Shown: positions 8,297 to 15,966 of the stretch, one piece after another | Layout: the number at the start of each line of letters is the position of its first letter | How positions within the stretch are numbered: position 1 is the first letter of the stretch | Assembly (NCBI GenBank): GCA_902493895.1 | Contig: CABUQW010000018.1 | Coordinates: forward strand, 1 to 40,925 | Length of the DNA: 40,925 bases | From: an uncultured Collinsella sp. | Lineage (GTDB): Bacteria > Actinomycetota > Coriobacteriia > Coriobacteriales > Coriobacteriaceae | Direction of reading: 5' to 3' | Notes under the pieces: model-generated | What the model saw: the letters and a program-made list of their open reading frames with translations, nothing else | What the model was told of the DNA's origin: nothing | Database searches by the model: none | Program-made: the position numbers and the translations under genes

Positions 8297-9754
8297 ATGA
8301 GCGATAGCCAGAACATGTCCGATGAGGTGCGCGCCCGCCTGCGCGCCATTCCCTCCGTCAACGAGCTGCTCGCAGAGTGGCCGGTTGTGAAGGCCGCGGG
8401 GGAGACCTGCGACGCGGTGGTGCATGCCGCCGTCACGGCCGAGCTCGACGAGGAGCGCGCCGCCATTCGCGCCGGTGCCGCCCCGCGTTCCAAGCGCGAC
8501 CTGGCCTCGGCGATCGAGTGGCGTGCGCATCGATCCGCACTGCCGAGCCTGCGTCCTGCCGTCAACGCCACGGGTGTGGTCATCCATACCAACTTGGGCC
8601 GCGCCCCGCTCGCGGAGTCGGCGGTAAAGGCCGTGGCCGAGGTCGCGCGCGGCTACAGCACGCTCGAGTACAGCGTCGACACCTGCTCGCGCGGGTCGCG
8701 CAAGGAGCACGCCGCACAGTTGATTCGCTCGCTCACCGGTGCCGAGGATGCGCTCGTCGTCAACAATAATGCCGCCGCGGTGCTGCTGGTGCTGGCCACC
8801 CATGCCGCGGGCAAAGAGGTCATCGTGAGCCGCGGCGAGCTCGTCGAGATCGGCGGCAGTTTCCGTATCCCCGATGTTATGGAGGCCTCGGGTGCTCAGC
8901 TCGTCGAGGTCGGTGCCACCAACCGCACGCACCTTGCCGATTACGAGCGCGCTATCACGCCCGACACGGCCATGATCCTGAAGGTTCATCCTTCCAACTA
9001 TCGCATCGAGGGCTTTCACGAGGAGGTGGCCTCTCGGGAGCTTGCCGCCCTGGCTCACAAGCATGGTCTGCTGTTCTACGAGGACCAGGGCTCGGGCGCG
9101 CTGCTGCCCGACGACATCTTGGTGCGCGGCGGCGAAGAAACCACGCCGGCTTCGGTTTCAGCAGGGCTCGATCTGGTGTCGTGCTCGGGCGATAAGCTGC
9201 TCGGTGCCGCGCAGGCAGGCATTATCATGGGCCGTCGCGATCTGGTCCAGGCCTGCGGGTCGCATCCGCTTATGCGTGCCCTGCGTCCGGGTAAGTTCGC
9301 ACTGGCGGCGCTCGAGGCTACACTGCGCATCTACATGGACGGTGCCGATGTGGCACATCGTGAGGTGCCGGTGCTCAACATGCTCACGCTTCCGCAGGCT
9401 CACCTGGAGCGTCGTGCCCGCAAGTTGCGCGACCTTATGGCGGCTGGGCTCGATAAGGCTGGCTGCCCGTGCGCTGTTGAGCTGCAGATCGTTGAGGAGG
9501 CGTCGACTCCCGGCGGCGGTTCGCTGCCTACCGTCGAGCTGCCGACGATGTGCGTTGCCGTGCGTCTTGTTGATGAGCGCCTGACGGTCGACGCACTCAA
9601 GCGCTCGCTCGTCCAAGACTTCGACACGCCGGTCGTCACGCGCACTTCGCATGATCGGATTTTGTTTGACGTCCGCACGCTCGTGGGCGACCGCGATATC
9701 GAGACGGCGGCGTCGACGCTTGCTGCGTGCGTTGCCAAGGCGGCGCGCCGATGA
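8297..9754 (+). CDS. selA: L-seryl-tRNA(Sec) selenium transferase
   Basis: 485 residues, close to the E. coli length (463). A PLP-dependent fold-type I enzyme that converts Ser-tRNA(Sec) to Sec-tRNA(Sec) using selenophosphate. Recognisable blocks are the N-terminal tRNA-binding part with SVNELL, RPAVNATGVVIHTNLGRAPL, EYSVDTCSRGSR, NNNAAAVLL, VGATNRTH and SCSGDKLLGAAQAG, with K300 as the PLP lysine (E. coli K295). The ATG has GAAAGG upstream. Its last bases overlap the selB start (ATGA), so the two are translationally coupled. selC follows selB, making a compact selABC locus. selD is not in the window. Confidence 0.97.
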   Translation: MSDSQNMSDEVRARLRAIPSVNELLAEWPVVKAAGETCDAVVHAAVTAELDEERAAIRAGAAPRSKRDLASAIEWRAHRSALPSLRPAVNATGVVIHTNLGRAPLAESAVKAVAEVARGYSTLEYSVDTCSRGSRKEHAAQLIRSLTGAEDALVVNNNAAAVLLVLATHAAGKEVIVSRGELVEIGGSFRIPDVMEASGAQLVEVGATNRTHLADYERAITPDTAMILKVHPSNYRIEGFHEEVASRELAALAHKHGLLFYEDQGSGALLPDDILVRGGEETTPASVSAGLDLVSCSGDKLLGAAQAGIIMGRRDLVQACGSHPLMRALRPGKFALAALEATLRIYMDGADVAHREVPVLNMLTLPQAHLERRARKLRDLMAAGLDKAGCPCAVELQIVEEASTPGGGSLPTVELPTMCVAVRLVDERLTVDALKRSLVQDFDTPVVTRTSHDRILFDVRTLVGDRDIETAASTLAACVAKAARR

Positions 9755-11718
9755 GTAATGACGAAGCAATGGTGGAATGCCCTGTTATCGTTGGCACGGC
9801 GGGCCACGTCGACCACGGCAAGTCGGCACTGATCGAGGCGTTGACCGGCAAGAATCCCGACCGTCTGGAGGTTGAGCGCCGTCGCGGTATGACCGTGGAG
9901 CTGGGCTTTGGCGAGCTGGCGTTGCCGAGTGGCAAGATCGTTGGCCTGGTCGACGTGCCGGGCCACGCGCACTACCTGCGCGCTATGGTGCAGGGTGCGA
10001 CAGGCATCGACGTTGCCGTGCTGGTGGTCTCTGCCGTCGAGGGCGTAATGCCGCAGACGCGCGAGCACGTGCACGTGCTGGAGCTGCTGGGCGTTACGCA
10101 TATGGTGGTCGCGTTGACGATGTGCGACCTGGCCGATGCCGAGATGACCGAGCTTGCCGAGCTCGATGTCGATGACTTTTTGTCGGGTACCGTGTTTGCG
10201 GGCGCGCCGATCGTGCCCGTGTCGTCTAAGACGGGCGATGGGATTGACGGGCTGCTTTCGGTGCTCGACGAGCAGGTAAGTGCCTGCTGGGATGCCTGTC
10301 GCGACCGTTCCGAGCGGAGCGATGCCGCCCCTCGACTGCCGATTGACCGCTGCTTTACGATCAAGGGCGTCGGTACCGTGGTGACGGGAACGTTGCACGA
10401 TGCGCCCGTCGCGGTGGGCGACGAGCTGATGGCTTTGCCGTCGCGTACGGTCTGTCGCGTGCGTGGGATTCAGGTGCATGGCGATACGCCGCGAGCACTG
10501 CCCGGACAGCGCGTGGCGCTCAACTTGGTGGGCGATGGTGTTGCCGCTCTCGATCGCGGTGAGATGCTCGGCGTGGCGGACCGCTTTGGCCAGACGTTGC
10601 GCTTTATGATGACGTTCACCTACCTGGGCCGCGAGGGCACCAAGCCGCGCGTGCTCGAGTCGGGCGCGCGTGTGCATGTGATGGCCGGCACGGCCGAGGT
10701 CGTCGGCCGCATCATGCTTTTGGAGGGCGAGGCCCCCATGGCGGTGGGAGAGACCCGTACCGTGCAGGTGCGCCTGGAGGAGCCGCTGCCGCTGTGTGCC
10801 GGAGACCATGCCGTGGTGCTGTCGTATTCGCCCGTTATGCTCATCGGAGGCGGGCGCGTGCTGCTTTCGCGCTGCCGTCGCTCGCGTGAGCTTTCGGCGG
10901 GGGAGCGCACGCTGCTTGCAGCGCTTGAGGCCGGCGATGCCGTCGCTGGTGTTGAGGCATGGCTGGCGCTGCAGGCGCTGCCGGTCGTGGCTGCCGACGT
11001 TGCCGCAGCGCTAGATCTTGTTTCCGGTGAGGCCGACGCCGCGCTGAACGAGTTGGTGGCGCGAGGTGTTGTTTGCGAGCTTGCTGGCTCGGGCGATGCG
11101 CTGTATGTGAATGCCGCCGTGCTCGACGCCGCGATGGATGCACTGGCGGCGACCCTGTCGGCCATGCACGCGGCGGCTTCCAAGGAGACGGGCTTTACGC
11201 CCGGCGCCGTTGCCCATGCTGCGTGGCCTGCCGCTGACGATACGGTTGTCGCAGCCCTGATTTCCGAGGGCTGCTCTCGCGGCGTGTGCGCCTCTGAGGG
11301 CGCCGAGGTATTCGATCCGCATTCGGCCGCCGCGGCGGCACGCGTGGTGCGAGAGGCTTGCGAGCGGATTGTCGCGCTGCTTGACGAAGCCGGCCTCGAT
11401 GCACCGACGTTGCCCGAGGTGGGCGAGCAACTACAGCTCGATCGCGACACCATGACGCGTGCCCTGCGTGAGCTTTCGCTCAACCGTTCCATCGTGAAGG
11501 TCGAGCGCGACGTTGCCCTGTCTGCTGCCGCCGAGGCCCATGCGCGCGAGCTTGTTGCCGATGCCATTGAGGCAGCCGGCGGCGCTGCCACCACGAGCGT
11601 ACTGCGCGAGGCCCTGGGTGTGTCGCGCAAACGTGCCATCAGCATCTTGGAGCACCTGGATGCCGTGCGCTTTACGGTGCTCGACAAGGACGCCGGCGGC
11701 CTGAGGTCCTTGCGCTAG
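9751..11718 (+). CDS. selB: Selenocysteine-specific elongation factor
   Basis: 655 residues from the ATG at 9751, overlapping the selA stop. N-terminal GTPase domain: P-loop GHVDHGKS (18-25), RRRGMTVELGF switch region, DVPGHAHY (D68-Y75). Then come EF-Tu-like domains and, over the last ~270 residues, winged-helix repeats that in SelB bind the SECIS hairpin of the mRNA. The G4 motif that fixes guanine specificity, TKAD in E. coli SelB, reads TMCD here (123-126), so the usual Lys is missing. SelB delivers Sec-tRNA to in-frame UGA codons. A long palindrome follows the stop. Confidence 0.96.
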   Translation: MSNDEAMVECPVIVGTAGHVDHGKSALIEALTGKNPDRLEVERRRGMTVELGFGELALPSGKIVGLVDVPGHAHYLRAMVQGATGIDVAVLVVSAVEGVMPQTREHVHVLELLGVTHMVVALTMCDLADAEMTELAELDVDDFLSGTVFAGAPIVPVSSKTGDGIDGLLSVLDEQVSACWDACRDRSERSDAAPRLPIDRCFTIKGVGTVVTGTLHDAPVAVGDELMALPSRTVCRVRGIQVHGDTPRALPGQRVALNLVGDGVAALDRGEMLGVADRFGQTLRFMMTFTYLGREGTKPRVLESGARVHVMAGTAEVVGRIMLLEGEAPMAVGETRTVQVRLEEPLPLCAGDHAVVLSYSPVMLIGGGRVLLSRCRRSRELSAGERTLLAALEAGDAVAGVEAWLALQALPVVAADVAAALDLVSGEADAALNELVARGVVCELAGSGDALYVNAAVLDAAMDALAATLSAMHAAASKETGFTPGAVAHAAWPAADDTVVAALISEGCSRGVCASEGAEVFDPHSAAAAARVVREACERIVALLDEAGLDAPTLPEVGEQLQLDRDTMTRALRELSLNRSIVKVERDVALSAAAEAHARELVADAIEAAGGAATTSVLREALGVSRKRAISILEHLDAVRFTVLDKDAGGLRSLR

Positions 11719-11755
11719 GACCGTCGTATCACCGTTCGGCAACAGACGGGACTGC

Positions 11756-11835
11756 GGATGATTTTTCTGGGACGGGGATTAAAAAATCATTAGGCACGTA
11801 ATGATTATTTAATCCCCGTCCCAGAAAAATCATCC
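11756..11835. repeat. Perfect long palindrome between selB and selC
   Basis: Two 28-bp arms (11756-11783 and 11808-11835) are perfect reverse complements, separated by 24 bases. The spacer is itself partly palindromic (AATCATTA ... TAATGATT). The left arm contains GATTTTTCTGGGACGG, which recurs at 28735-28750. There is no T-tract, so it is not a standard terminator, though it could limit read-through from selB. It resembles REP-type dispersed palindromes (inference). Confidence 0.9.
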
Positions 11836-11894
11836 TTTGATCCAGCTTTGGGTAGTTAAAGCGGTCCCGTCCCAATTCGCTAGCCTGCTCGGTT

Positions 11895-11903
11895 TGGTAA
11901 AAT
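11895..11903 (+). promoter_or_regulatory. Extended -10 promoter for selC
   Basis: TG-G-TAAAAT ends 12 bases before the tRNA-Sec 5' end, a suitable distance. No convincing -35 box is seen. The hairpin upstream would insulate it from selAB. Confidence 0.45.
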
Positions 11904-11915
11904 ACCGCCGCACTT

Positions 11916-12012
11916 GGGAACGGATGGGCTCCGGTGGGCTCCGCGGTCCTCAAAACCGTTGCGAGGCGTGCAAAACGTCTTGGATGTGTTCGATTCACAT
12001 ACGTTCCCGCCA
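11916..12012 (+). tRNA. selC: tRNA-Sec (anticodon UCA)
   Basis: A 97-nt selenocysteine tRNA with encoded CCA. Acceptor 11916-11922 pairs with 12002-12008; the eighth bacterial acceptor pair is G11923 opposite A12001, a mismatch. The D arm has a six-pair stem (11926-11931 with 11936-11941) around the short loop CGGT. Anticodon stem 11943-11947 pairs with 11955-11959, with loop CCTCAAA and anticodon TCA at 11950-11952. The base before the anticodon is C instead of the usual U33. The long variable arm has 8 pairs (11962-11969 with 11975-11982). The T stem is ATGTG/CACAT with loop TTCGATT. The long extra arm, six-pair D stem and UCA anticodon together identify tRNA-Sec. Confidence 0.96.
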
Positions 12013-12020
12013 TACGCTAC

Positions 12021-12076
12021 CAGCGCTTTTGTGCTCGCGGTCTTGCTGCGTGCCGCAAAGGCGCTGTTTTGTTTTT
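12021..12076 (+). terminator. Terminator after selC
   Basis: The stem CAGCGCTTTTG (12021-12031) pairs with CAAAGGCGCTG (12056-12066) with one G-T pair. It is followed by TTTTGTTTTT (12067-12076). It begins nine bases after the tRNA CCA. Confidence 0.8.
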
Positions 12077-12167
12077 GCATGGGTTTGCCGGGCCGCCCGC
12101 TTTATCGGCGACGGTATTTGGCTTCGTGTGCCGGGTTTTGAGCATGCCGATGGGGGTGGTTTGCCGT

Positions 12168-12800
12168 ATGACTACCGTAAGACGGGCCGATCTTTCTTGT
12201 GTCGTCCAGGCGGGCGGGTTGTCGTCGCGCATGGGCCGTGACAAGGCACGGATGTTGTTTTGCGGCGAGCCCTTGATCGAACGCGTACTGTGCCGCCTGG
12301 CTCAGGTTGCCGGCGAGCTGGTCGTGACGACGTCGCGCCCTGGCGAGCTTACCTACCTTGAGGAGCTTATGTTTGATGGCCTGCGCCCCCGCGTGGTGAT
12401 GGACGTCGACGGTCCCGCCGGTGCCATGCGCGGCATCGCGAGCTCGTTGGCCGCCGCCCGATTGCCGTTCGCGGCGATCGTCGCCTGCGATATGCCGTTT
12501 GTCTCGCCGGAACTCATCGGCACGCTTGCCGATCGTGTTGAGGCCGAGGCGCTCGACGTGTGCGTGCCGCTCGAGGAGCGGGGGATTGAGCCGCTTTGCG
12601 CCGTCTGGCGCCGTGACGCGTGTGCGCCGGTTGCCCAAGAGTTGCTCGCCTGCGACCGCCAGCGCATTCGCTGCCTGATCAATCGCGTTCAGGCTGGTTA
12701 TATGGATGAGCCGCAGATCGTTAAGGCCGCGGGTTCGACGCTCTGCTTCGAGAACGTCAATACGCCCGAGGAGTTTGCGGCGGCCGAGTTACTCGCCTAG
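12168..12800 (+). CDS. mobA: Molybdenum cofactor guanylyltransferase
   Basis: 210 residues from the ATG at 12168 (GGGGGTGG upstream). Longer in-frame versions would run back through the selC terminator and tRNA and are rejected, although an ATG at 12144 is possible. The nucleotide-binding signature QAGGLSSRMGRDK is at 14-26 (family LAGGxSxRMGxDK), and VACDMPFVSPEL carries the metal-binding Asp. MobA joins GMP to molybdopterin to make the bis-MGD form used by DMSO-reductase-family enzymes such as the oxidoreductase at 6104-8221 and any formate dehydrogenase. It is followed 15 bp later by the DUF3343 gene, probably co-transcribed. Confidence 0.9.
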   Translation: MTTVRRADLSCVVQAGGLSSRMGRDKARMLFCGEPLIERVLCRLAQVAGELVVTTSRPGELTYLEELMFDGLRPRVVMDVDGPAGAMRGIASSLAAARLPFAAIVACDMPFVSPELIGTLADRVEAEALDVCVPLEERGIEPLCAVWRRDACAPVAQELLACDRQRIRCLINRVQAGYMDEPQIVKAAGSTLCFENVNTPEEFAAAELLA

Positions 12801-12815
12801 ACGATTGGAGTTGCC

Positions 12816-13211
12816 ATGTCTCACGATATTTGCCCCGACACGGGGGAGCCTTGCACTTGCGATGGCTCCGAGCCCTGTACCTGCGGCTGCGGTGGCTGTG
12901 GACATACTGCGGAAGAGGAAGCGGCCGCCGCGGCGTATCGTGAGGCACACCGCGAAGGCCCATCCGGTGATGCCTTCGACCACGAACGCAAGATCATCGT
13001 TTCGTTCGATAGCACCTTCGATGTGATGGAATGCGAGCAGCTGTGCCTTGCCGCCGGTGTGCCCGGGCGTATCATGCCGCTGCCCGGCTCCATTACCGCA
13101 GGTTGCGGCCTGTGCTGGGCCATGCCGTTCTCGGGCGATGCCCTCGCCGCCTTCCGCGCCGCCACCGAGGGCCGCGTAACCCCCGCCGACTACCACCAAC
13201 TCGTCCTCTAA
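12816..13211 (+). CDS. DUF3343 protein with Cys-rich N-terminal extension
   Basis: 131 residues, ribosome binding site GGAG. The C-terminal ~75 residues match DUF3343, a small family annotated as a putative Se/S-carrier-like protein: VSFDSTFDVMECEQL..., then GRIMPLPGSITAGCGLCW, with the conserved Cys pair near the end. The first 30 residues hold seven cysteines (6, 13, 15, 21, 23, 25, 28) in CxC and CxxC spacings, a likely metal-binding module that I do not know from this family. An Ala/Glu-rich linker connects the two. The setting (selABC, mobA, molybdoenzymes) supports a role in selenium or sulfur delivery to a cofactor, but this is inference; no activity is demonstrated by sequence. Confidence 0.75.
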   Translation: MSHDICPDTGEPCTCDGSEPCTCGCGGCGHTAEEEAAAAAYREAHREGPSGDAFDHERKIIVSFDSTFDVMECEQLCLAAGVPGRIMPLPGSITAGCGLCWAMPFSGDALAAFRAATEGRVTPADYHQLVL

Positions 13212-13287
13212 CCACCAAACCCCCACAAAGGTGCCTGTCCCCAATGTGGTGGTTTGGAACACGTGGACGAAACAGGTTTGAAACACG
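13210..13287. repeat. Short palindrome with GGGGACAGGCACC-type core, plus a direct repeat
   Basis: AACCACCA (13210-13217) pairs with TGGTGGTT (13247-13254). The spacer holds AAAGGTGCCTGTCCCC, a motif type I recall from REP-like intergenic repeats in other bacteria (memory, not searched). GTTTGGAACACG (13252-13263) recurs as GTTTGAAACACG (13276-13287). The rest of the 13212-13467 gap shows a weak TATTAT (13389-13394) that could be the gdhA -10 box. Confidence 0.55.
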
Positions 13288-13467
13288 GGTTTTGCGCGTC
13301 AGACACTCGAAAACGCTTCTACCTGCATCGTAATCAAAACGAAACATCCGCCCGTCGGCTTATGCGAAACTTTGCTGCAACAGTGCGATATTATCCATAC
13401 TCGATAAAGTTCGCGGCGCATAGGGTGCCGCGACCAACATTTTTCGTTTCCCATCATTGGAGGAAGC

Positions 13468-14823
13468 ATGAGCTACACGCAGAAAGTTCTCGAAGAGCTC
13501 AAGGCCCGCTATCCCGAGCAGCCTGAGTTCATCCAGGCCGCGACCGAGATCCTCGGCACCATTCAGCCGGCGCTCGACGCCCACCCCGAGTACGAGGAGG
13601 CCGCCCTGCTTGAGCGCCTCGTCGAGCCCGAGCGCATCGTTATGTTCCGTGTCCCCTGGGTCGACGACCAGGGCAAGGTCCAGGTCAACCGCGGTTACCG
13701 CGTCGAGTTCAACTCTGCCATTGGACCCTACAAGGGCGGCCTGCGCTTTAACCCGACGGTCACCCTGGGCATGCTCAAGTTCCTGGGCCTTGAGCAGATC
13801 CTCAAGAACAGCCTGACCACCCTTCCCATGGGCGGCGGCAAGGGCGGCTCCGACTTTGACCCCAAGGGCAAGTCCAACAACGAGATCATGCACTTCTGCC
13901 AGTCCTTCATGACCGAGCTCTATCGCCACATCGGCCCCAACACCGACGTTCCCGCCGGCGACCTGGGCGTTGGCGGCCGCGAGGTTGCCTACCTGTTCGG
14001 TCAGTACAAGCGCCTGACCAACGAGTGGACCGGCGTCCTTACCGGCAAGGGCCTCTCCTTTGGCGGCTCGCTCGCCCGTACCGAGGCCACCGGTTACGGT
14101 CTGGTCTACTTTGTGGACGAGTACCTCAAGAGCCGCGGCGACTCCTTCGAGGGCAAGAACGTCGTCGTTCACGGCTCCGGTAACGTCGCCATCTACGCGG
14201 TCCAGAAGGTCGCCCAGCTCGGCGGCAAGGTGCTGGCCTGCTCCGACACCCATGGCTGGGTCGAGGATCCCGACGGCATCGACTACACCGTGCTCGAGCA
14301 TGTCTACAACAAGAAGCGCTCCGGCCACGACAAGGGCGTTACGCTCGCTATGTACGTTGACGAGAAGCCCAACGCCGTGTGGCACGAGGGCGACGGCCGC
14401 GGCGTGTGGCAGCTGCCCTGCGACATCGCGCTGCCCTGCGCTCGCGAGAACACGCTGCTGCTCGAGGACGCCCAGGCGCTCGTCGCCAACGGCTGCAAGG
14501 TGGTCGGCGAGGGCGCGAACATGCCCACGACCATCGAGGCCACGACCTACTTCCAGGAGAACGGCGTTGCCTTTATGCCCGGTAAGGCTGCCAACGCCGG
14601 CGGCGTGCTCGTGTCCGGCCTGGAGATGAGCCAGAACGCCGAGCACCTGTCCTGGACCTTCGAGGAGGTTGACGGTAAGCTCGAGCAGCTCATGCGCGGC
14701 ATGTTCCACAACGTGGACGACACCGCCAAGGAGTATGGCCAGGAGGGCAACTTTGTCATGGGCGCCAACATCGCCGGCTTCCTGAAGGTCGCCGACGCCA
14801 TGCTCGCCCAGGGCGTCTGCTAA
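13468..14823 (+). CDS. gdhA: Glutamate dehydrogenase, hexameric NADP-type
   Basis: 451 residues with a strong ribosome binding site (GGAGGAAGC). It catalyses reductive amination of 2-oxoglutarate or the reverse. The family Lys residues sit at K89 (GPYKGGLRF) and K125 (PMGGGKGGSDFDP), the same numbers as in the Clostridium symbiosum enzyme. The Rossmann nucleotide site is VVVHGSGNVA (~residues 230-240). Length equals that of the bacterial hexameric class (~450). NADP preference is inferred from overall resemblance to the E. coli GdhA group, not from a decisive residue. Monocistronic: its own terminator follows. Confidence 0.96.
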   Translation: MSYTQKVLEELKARYPEQPEFIQAATEILGTIQPALDAHPEYEEAALLERLVEPERIVMFRVPWVDDQGKVQVNRGYRVEFNSAIGPYKGGLRFNPTVTLGMLKFLGLEQILKNSLTTLPMGGGKGGSDFDPKGKSNNEIMHFCQSFMTELYRHIGPNTDVPAGDLGVGGREVAYLFGQYKRLTNEWTGVLTGKGLSFGGSLARTEATGYGLVYFVDEYLKSRGDSFEGKNVVVHGSGNVAIYAVQKVAQLGGKVLACSDTHGWVEDPDGIDYTVLEHVYNKKRSGHDKGVTLAMYVDEKPNAVWHEGDGRGVWQLPCDIALPCARENTLLLEDAQALVANGCKVVGEGANMPTTIEATTYFQENGVAFMPGKAANAGGVLVSGLEMSQNAEHLSWTFEEVDGKLEQLMRGMFHNVDDTAKEYGQEGNFVMGANIAGFLKVADAMLAQGVC

Positions 14824-14848
14824 ACCCTGCCTGACATAGCATGTGATG

Positions 14849-14883
14849 AGGCTCCCAGCTATCTGGCTGGGAGCCTTTTCTTT
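14849..14883 (+). terminator. Terminator after gdhA
   Basis: A perfect 11-bp stem AGGCTCCCAGC (14849-14859) / GCTGGGAGCCT (14866-14876) with a six-base loop is followed by TTTCTTTCC-like T-rich sequence. Confidence 0.92.
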
Positions 14884-14897
14884 CCCGGAGGACTCTT

Positions 14898-14972
14898 CAT
14901 AACTTGCGGTGATATACGGACTGTTTTGCGTTCCAGAATGGCTAATCAGTCCGTATATCACCGCAAGTTATG
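14898..14972. repeat. Perfect palindrome, 26-bp arms, 23-nt spacer (TTGCGGTG type)
   Basis: Arms 14898-14923 and 14947-14972 are perfect reverse complements. The arm begins CATAACTTGCGGTGATATAC. The TTGCGGTG part recurs in the palindromes at 27462-27527 and 28994-29060. No T-tract follows. Confidence 0.9.
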
Positions 14973-15018
14973 GATGGGTGGGTGGATTTTGTCCTAAAAC
15001 GGTGTGCGGCCCCTCGTT

Positions 15019-15027
15019 TGGTACACT
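15019..15027 (+). promoter_or_regulatory. Possible extended -10 for the xdh operon
   Basis: TG-G-TACACT lies 25 bases before the first ATG. No good -35 box is seen. Confidence 0.35.
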
Positions 15028-15051
15028 TAAAGGTACTGGACAAGTGGAGAG

Positions 15052-15966
15052 ATGGGGGAGAACGTGCTCAAGTTCGGTACCTACGTCCGTGTTGGAAACG
15101 CGGCCGAAGCCTATGAGCTCTTACAGAAGAACCGCAACAACAAGATTGTGGGCGGCGGCATCTGGATGCGCCTGGGTTCGCGTCGCGTGGCGACGGCGAT
15201 TGACCTTTCGGCCTGCGGACTTGATCAGATCGAGGAGACCGAGACCGAGTTTCGCATCGGTGCCATGTGTACCCTGCGCCAGCTCGAGCGCCATGCCGAG
15301 CTCAACGCGCTTGTCAACCATGTTTTTGAGTTCGCCGTCCATGACATCGTGGGCGTGCAGCTGCGCAATACCGCCACGGTGGGCGGCAGCATCTACGGCC
15401 GCTTTGGCTTCTCGGACGTGCTCTCCGCCTTCCTCGCGCTCGATTCCTATGTTGAGCTGACGGGCGCCGGCCGCGTGCCGCTCGCGGAGTTCGTTGACAT
15501 GGGCTACGTGCGCGACGTTATTGAGCATGTCGTGGTCGTTAAGCACGATTACCGTGCGAGCTACGAGGCCGTGCGCAAAGCCGCGACCGACTTCCCCTCC
15601 TTAAACGTCACCGCCGCCTGGTGGGACAACAGCTGGCATGTCACCGTGGGTGCCCGCCCGCTGCGCGCGACCCTGCTGCAGGGCGAGGCATGCGGCCTTA
15701 CCGCCGAGCAGCCTTCCGAGGACGAGCTTCGCGCCCTGGCCGCATCCGTGCGCTTGCTGGGCTACGGCACCAACCTGTGGGGCTCGGCCGACTACCGCCG
15801 CCGCATCTCGGCCCCGCTCGCCATCCAGGCCGTGCGCCGCGCCGCCGGCATCGAGCTTTCGGCCGCGCTTGCCCGCGAGCTCGAGACCGTGCAGATCCCT
15901 AAGTTCGCCACGGACGAGTATTCCTGCCGCCGCGTGCCCGGCGTCGATTCTAGCGAGGTGCGCTAA
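15052..15966 (+). CDS. FAD-binding subunit of a xanthine-dehydrogenase-family hydroxylase
   Basis: 304 residues. It resembles the FAD-binding domain of the CO dehydrogenase medium subunit/XdhB family: an N-terminal KIVGGGIWMRLG segment where the family has the FAD pyrophosphate loop, and LRNTATVGGSI, the second flavin-binding signature. The C-terminal third would be the CoxM C-terminal domain. It passes electrons from the Fe-S/Mo partner to an acceptor. The ATG at 15052 has GGAG only two bases upstream; a GTG at 15064 after GGGGGAG is an alternative start. Its stop overlaps the next ATG (TAATG), so the two subunits are coupled. Confidence 0.85.
   Translation: MGENVLKFGTYVRVGNAAEAYELLQKNRNNKIVGGGIWMRLGSRRVATAIDLSACGLDQIEETETEFRIGAMCTLRQLERHAELNALVNHVFEFAVHDIVGVQLRNTATVGGSIYGRFGFSDVLSAFLALDSYVELTGAGRVPLAEFVDMGYVRDVIEHVVVVKHDYRASYEAVRKAATDFPSLNVTAAWWDNSWHVTVGARPLRATLLQGEACGLTAEQPSEDELRALAASVRLLGYGTNLWGSADYRRRISAPLAIQAVRRAAGIELSAALARELETVQIPKFATDEYSCRRVPGVDSSEVR

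Noticed and set aside
11837..12241. Open frames across 11837-12241 and an extended mobA start at 11934.
   Set aside because: They run through the tRNA-Sec gene and its terminator.
14898..14972. Invertible promoter (phase-variation switch).
   Set aside because: The spacer of 23 bases is too short to hold a promoter, and no invertase gene is nearby.
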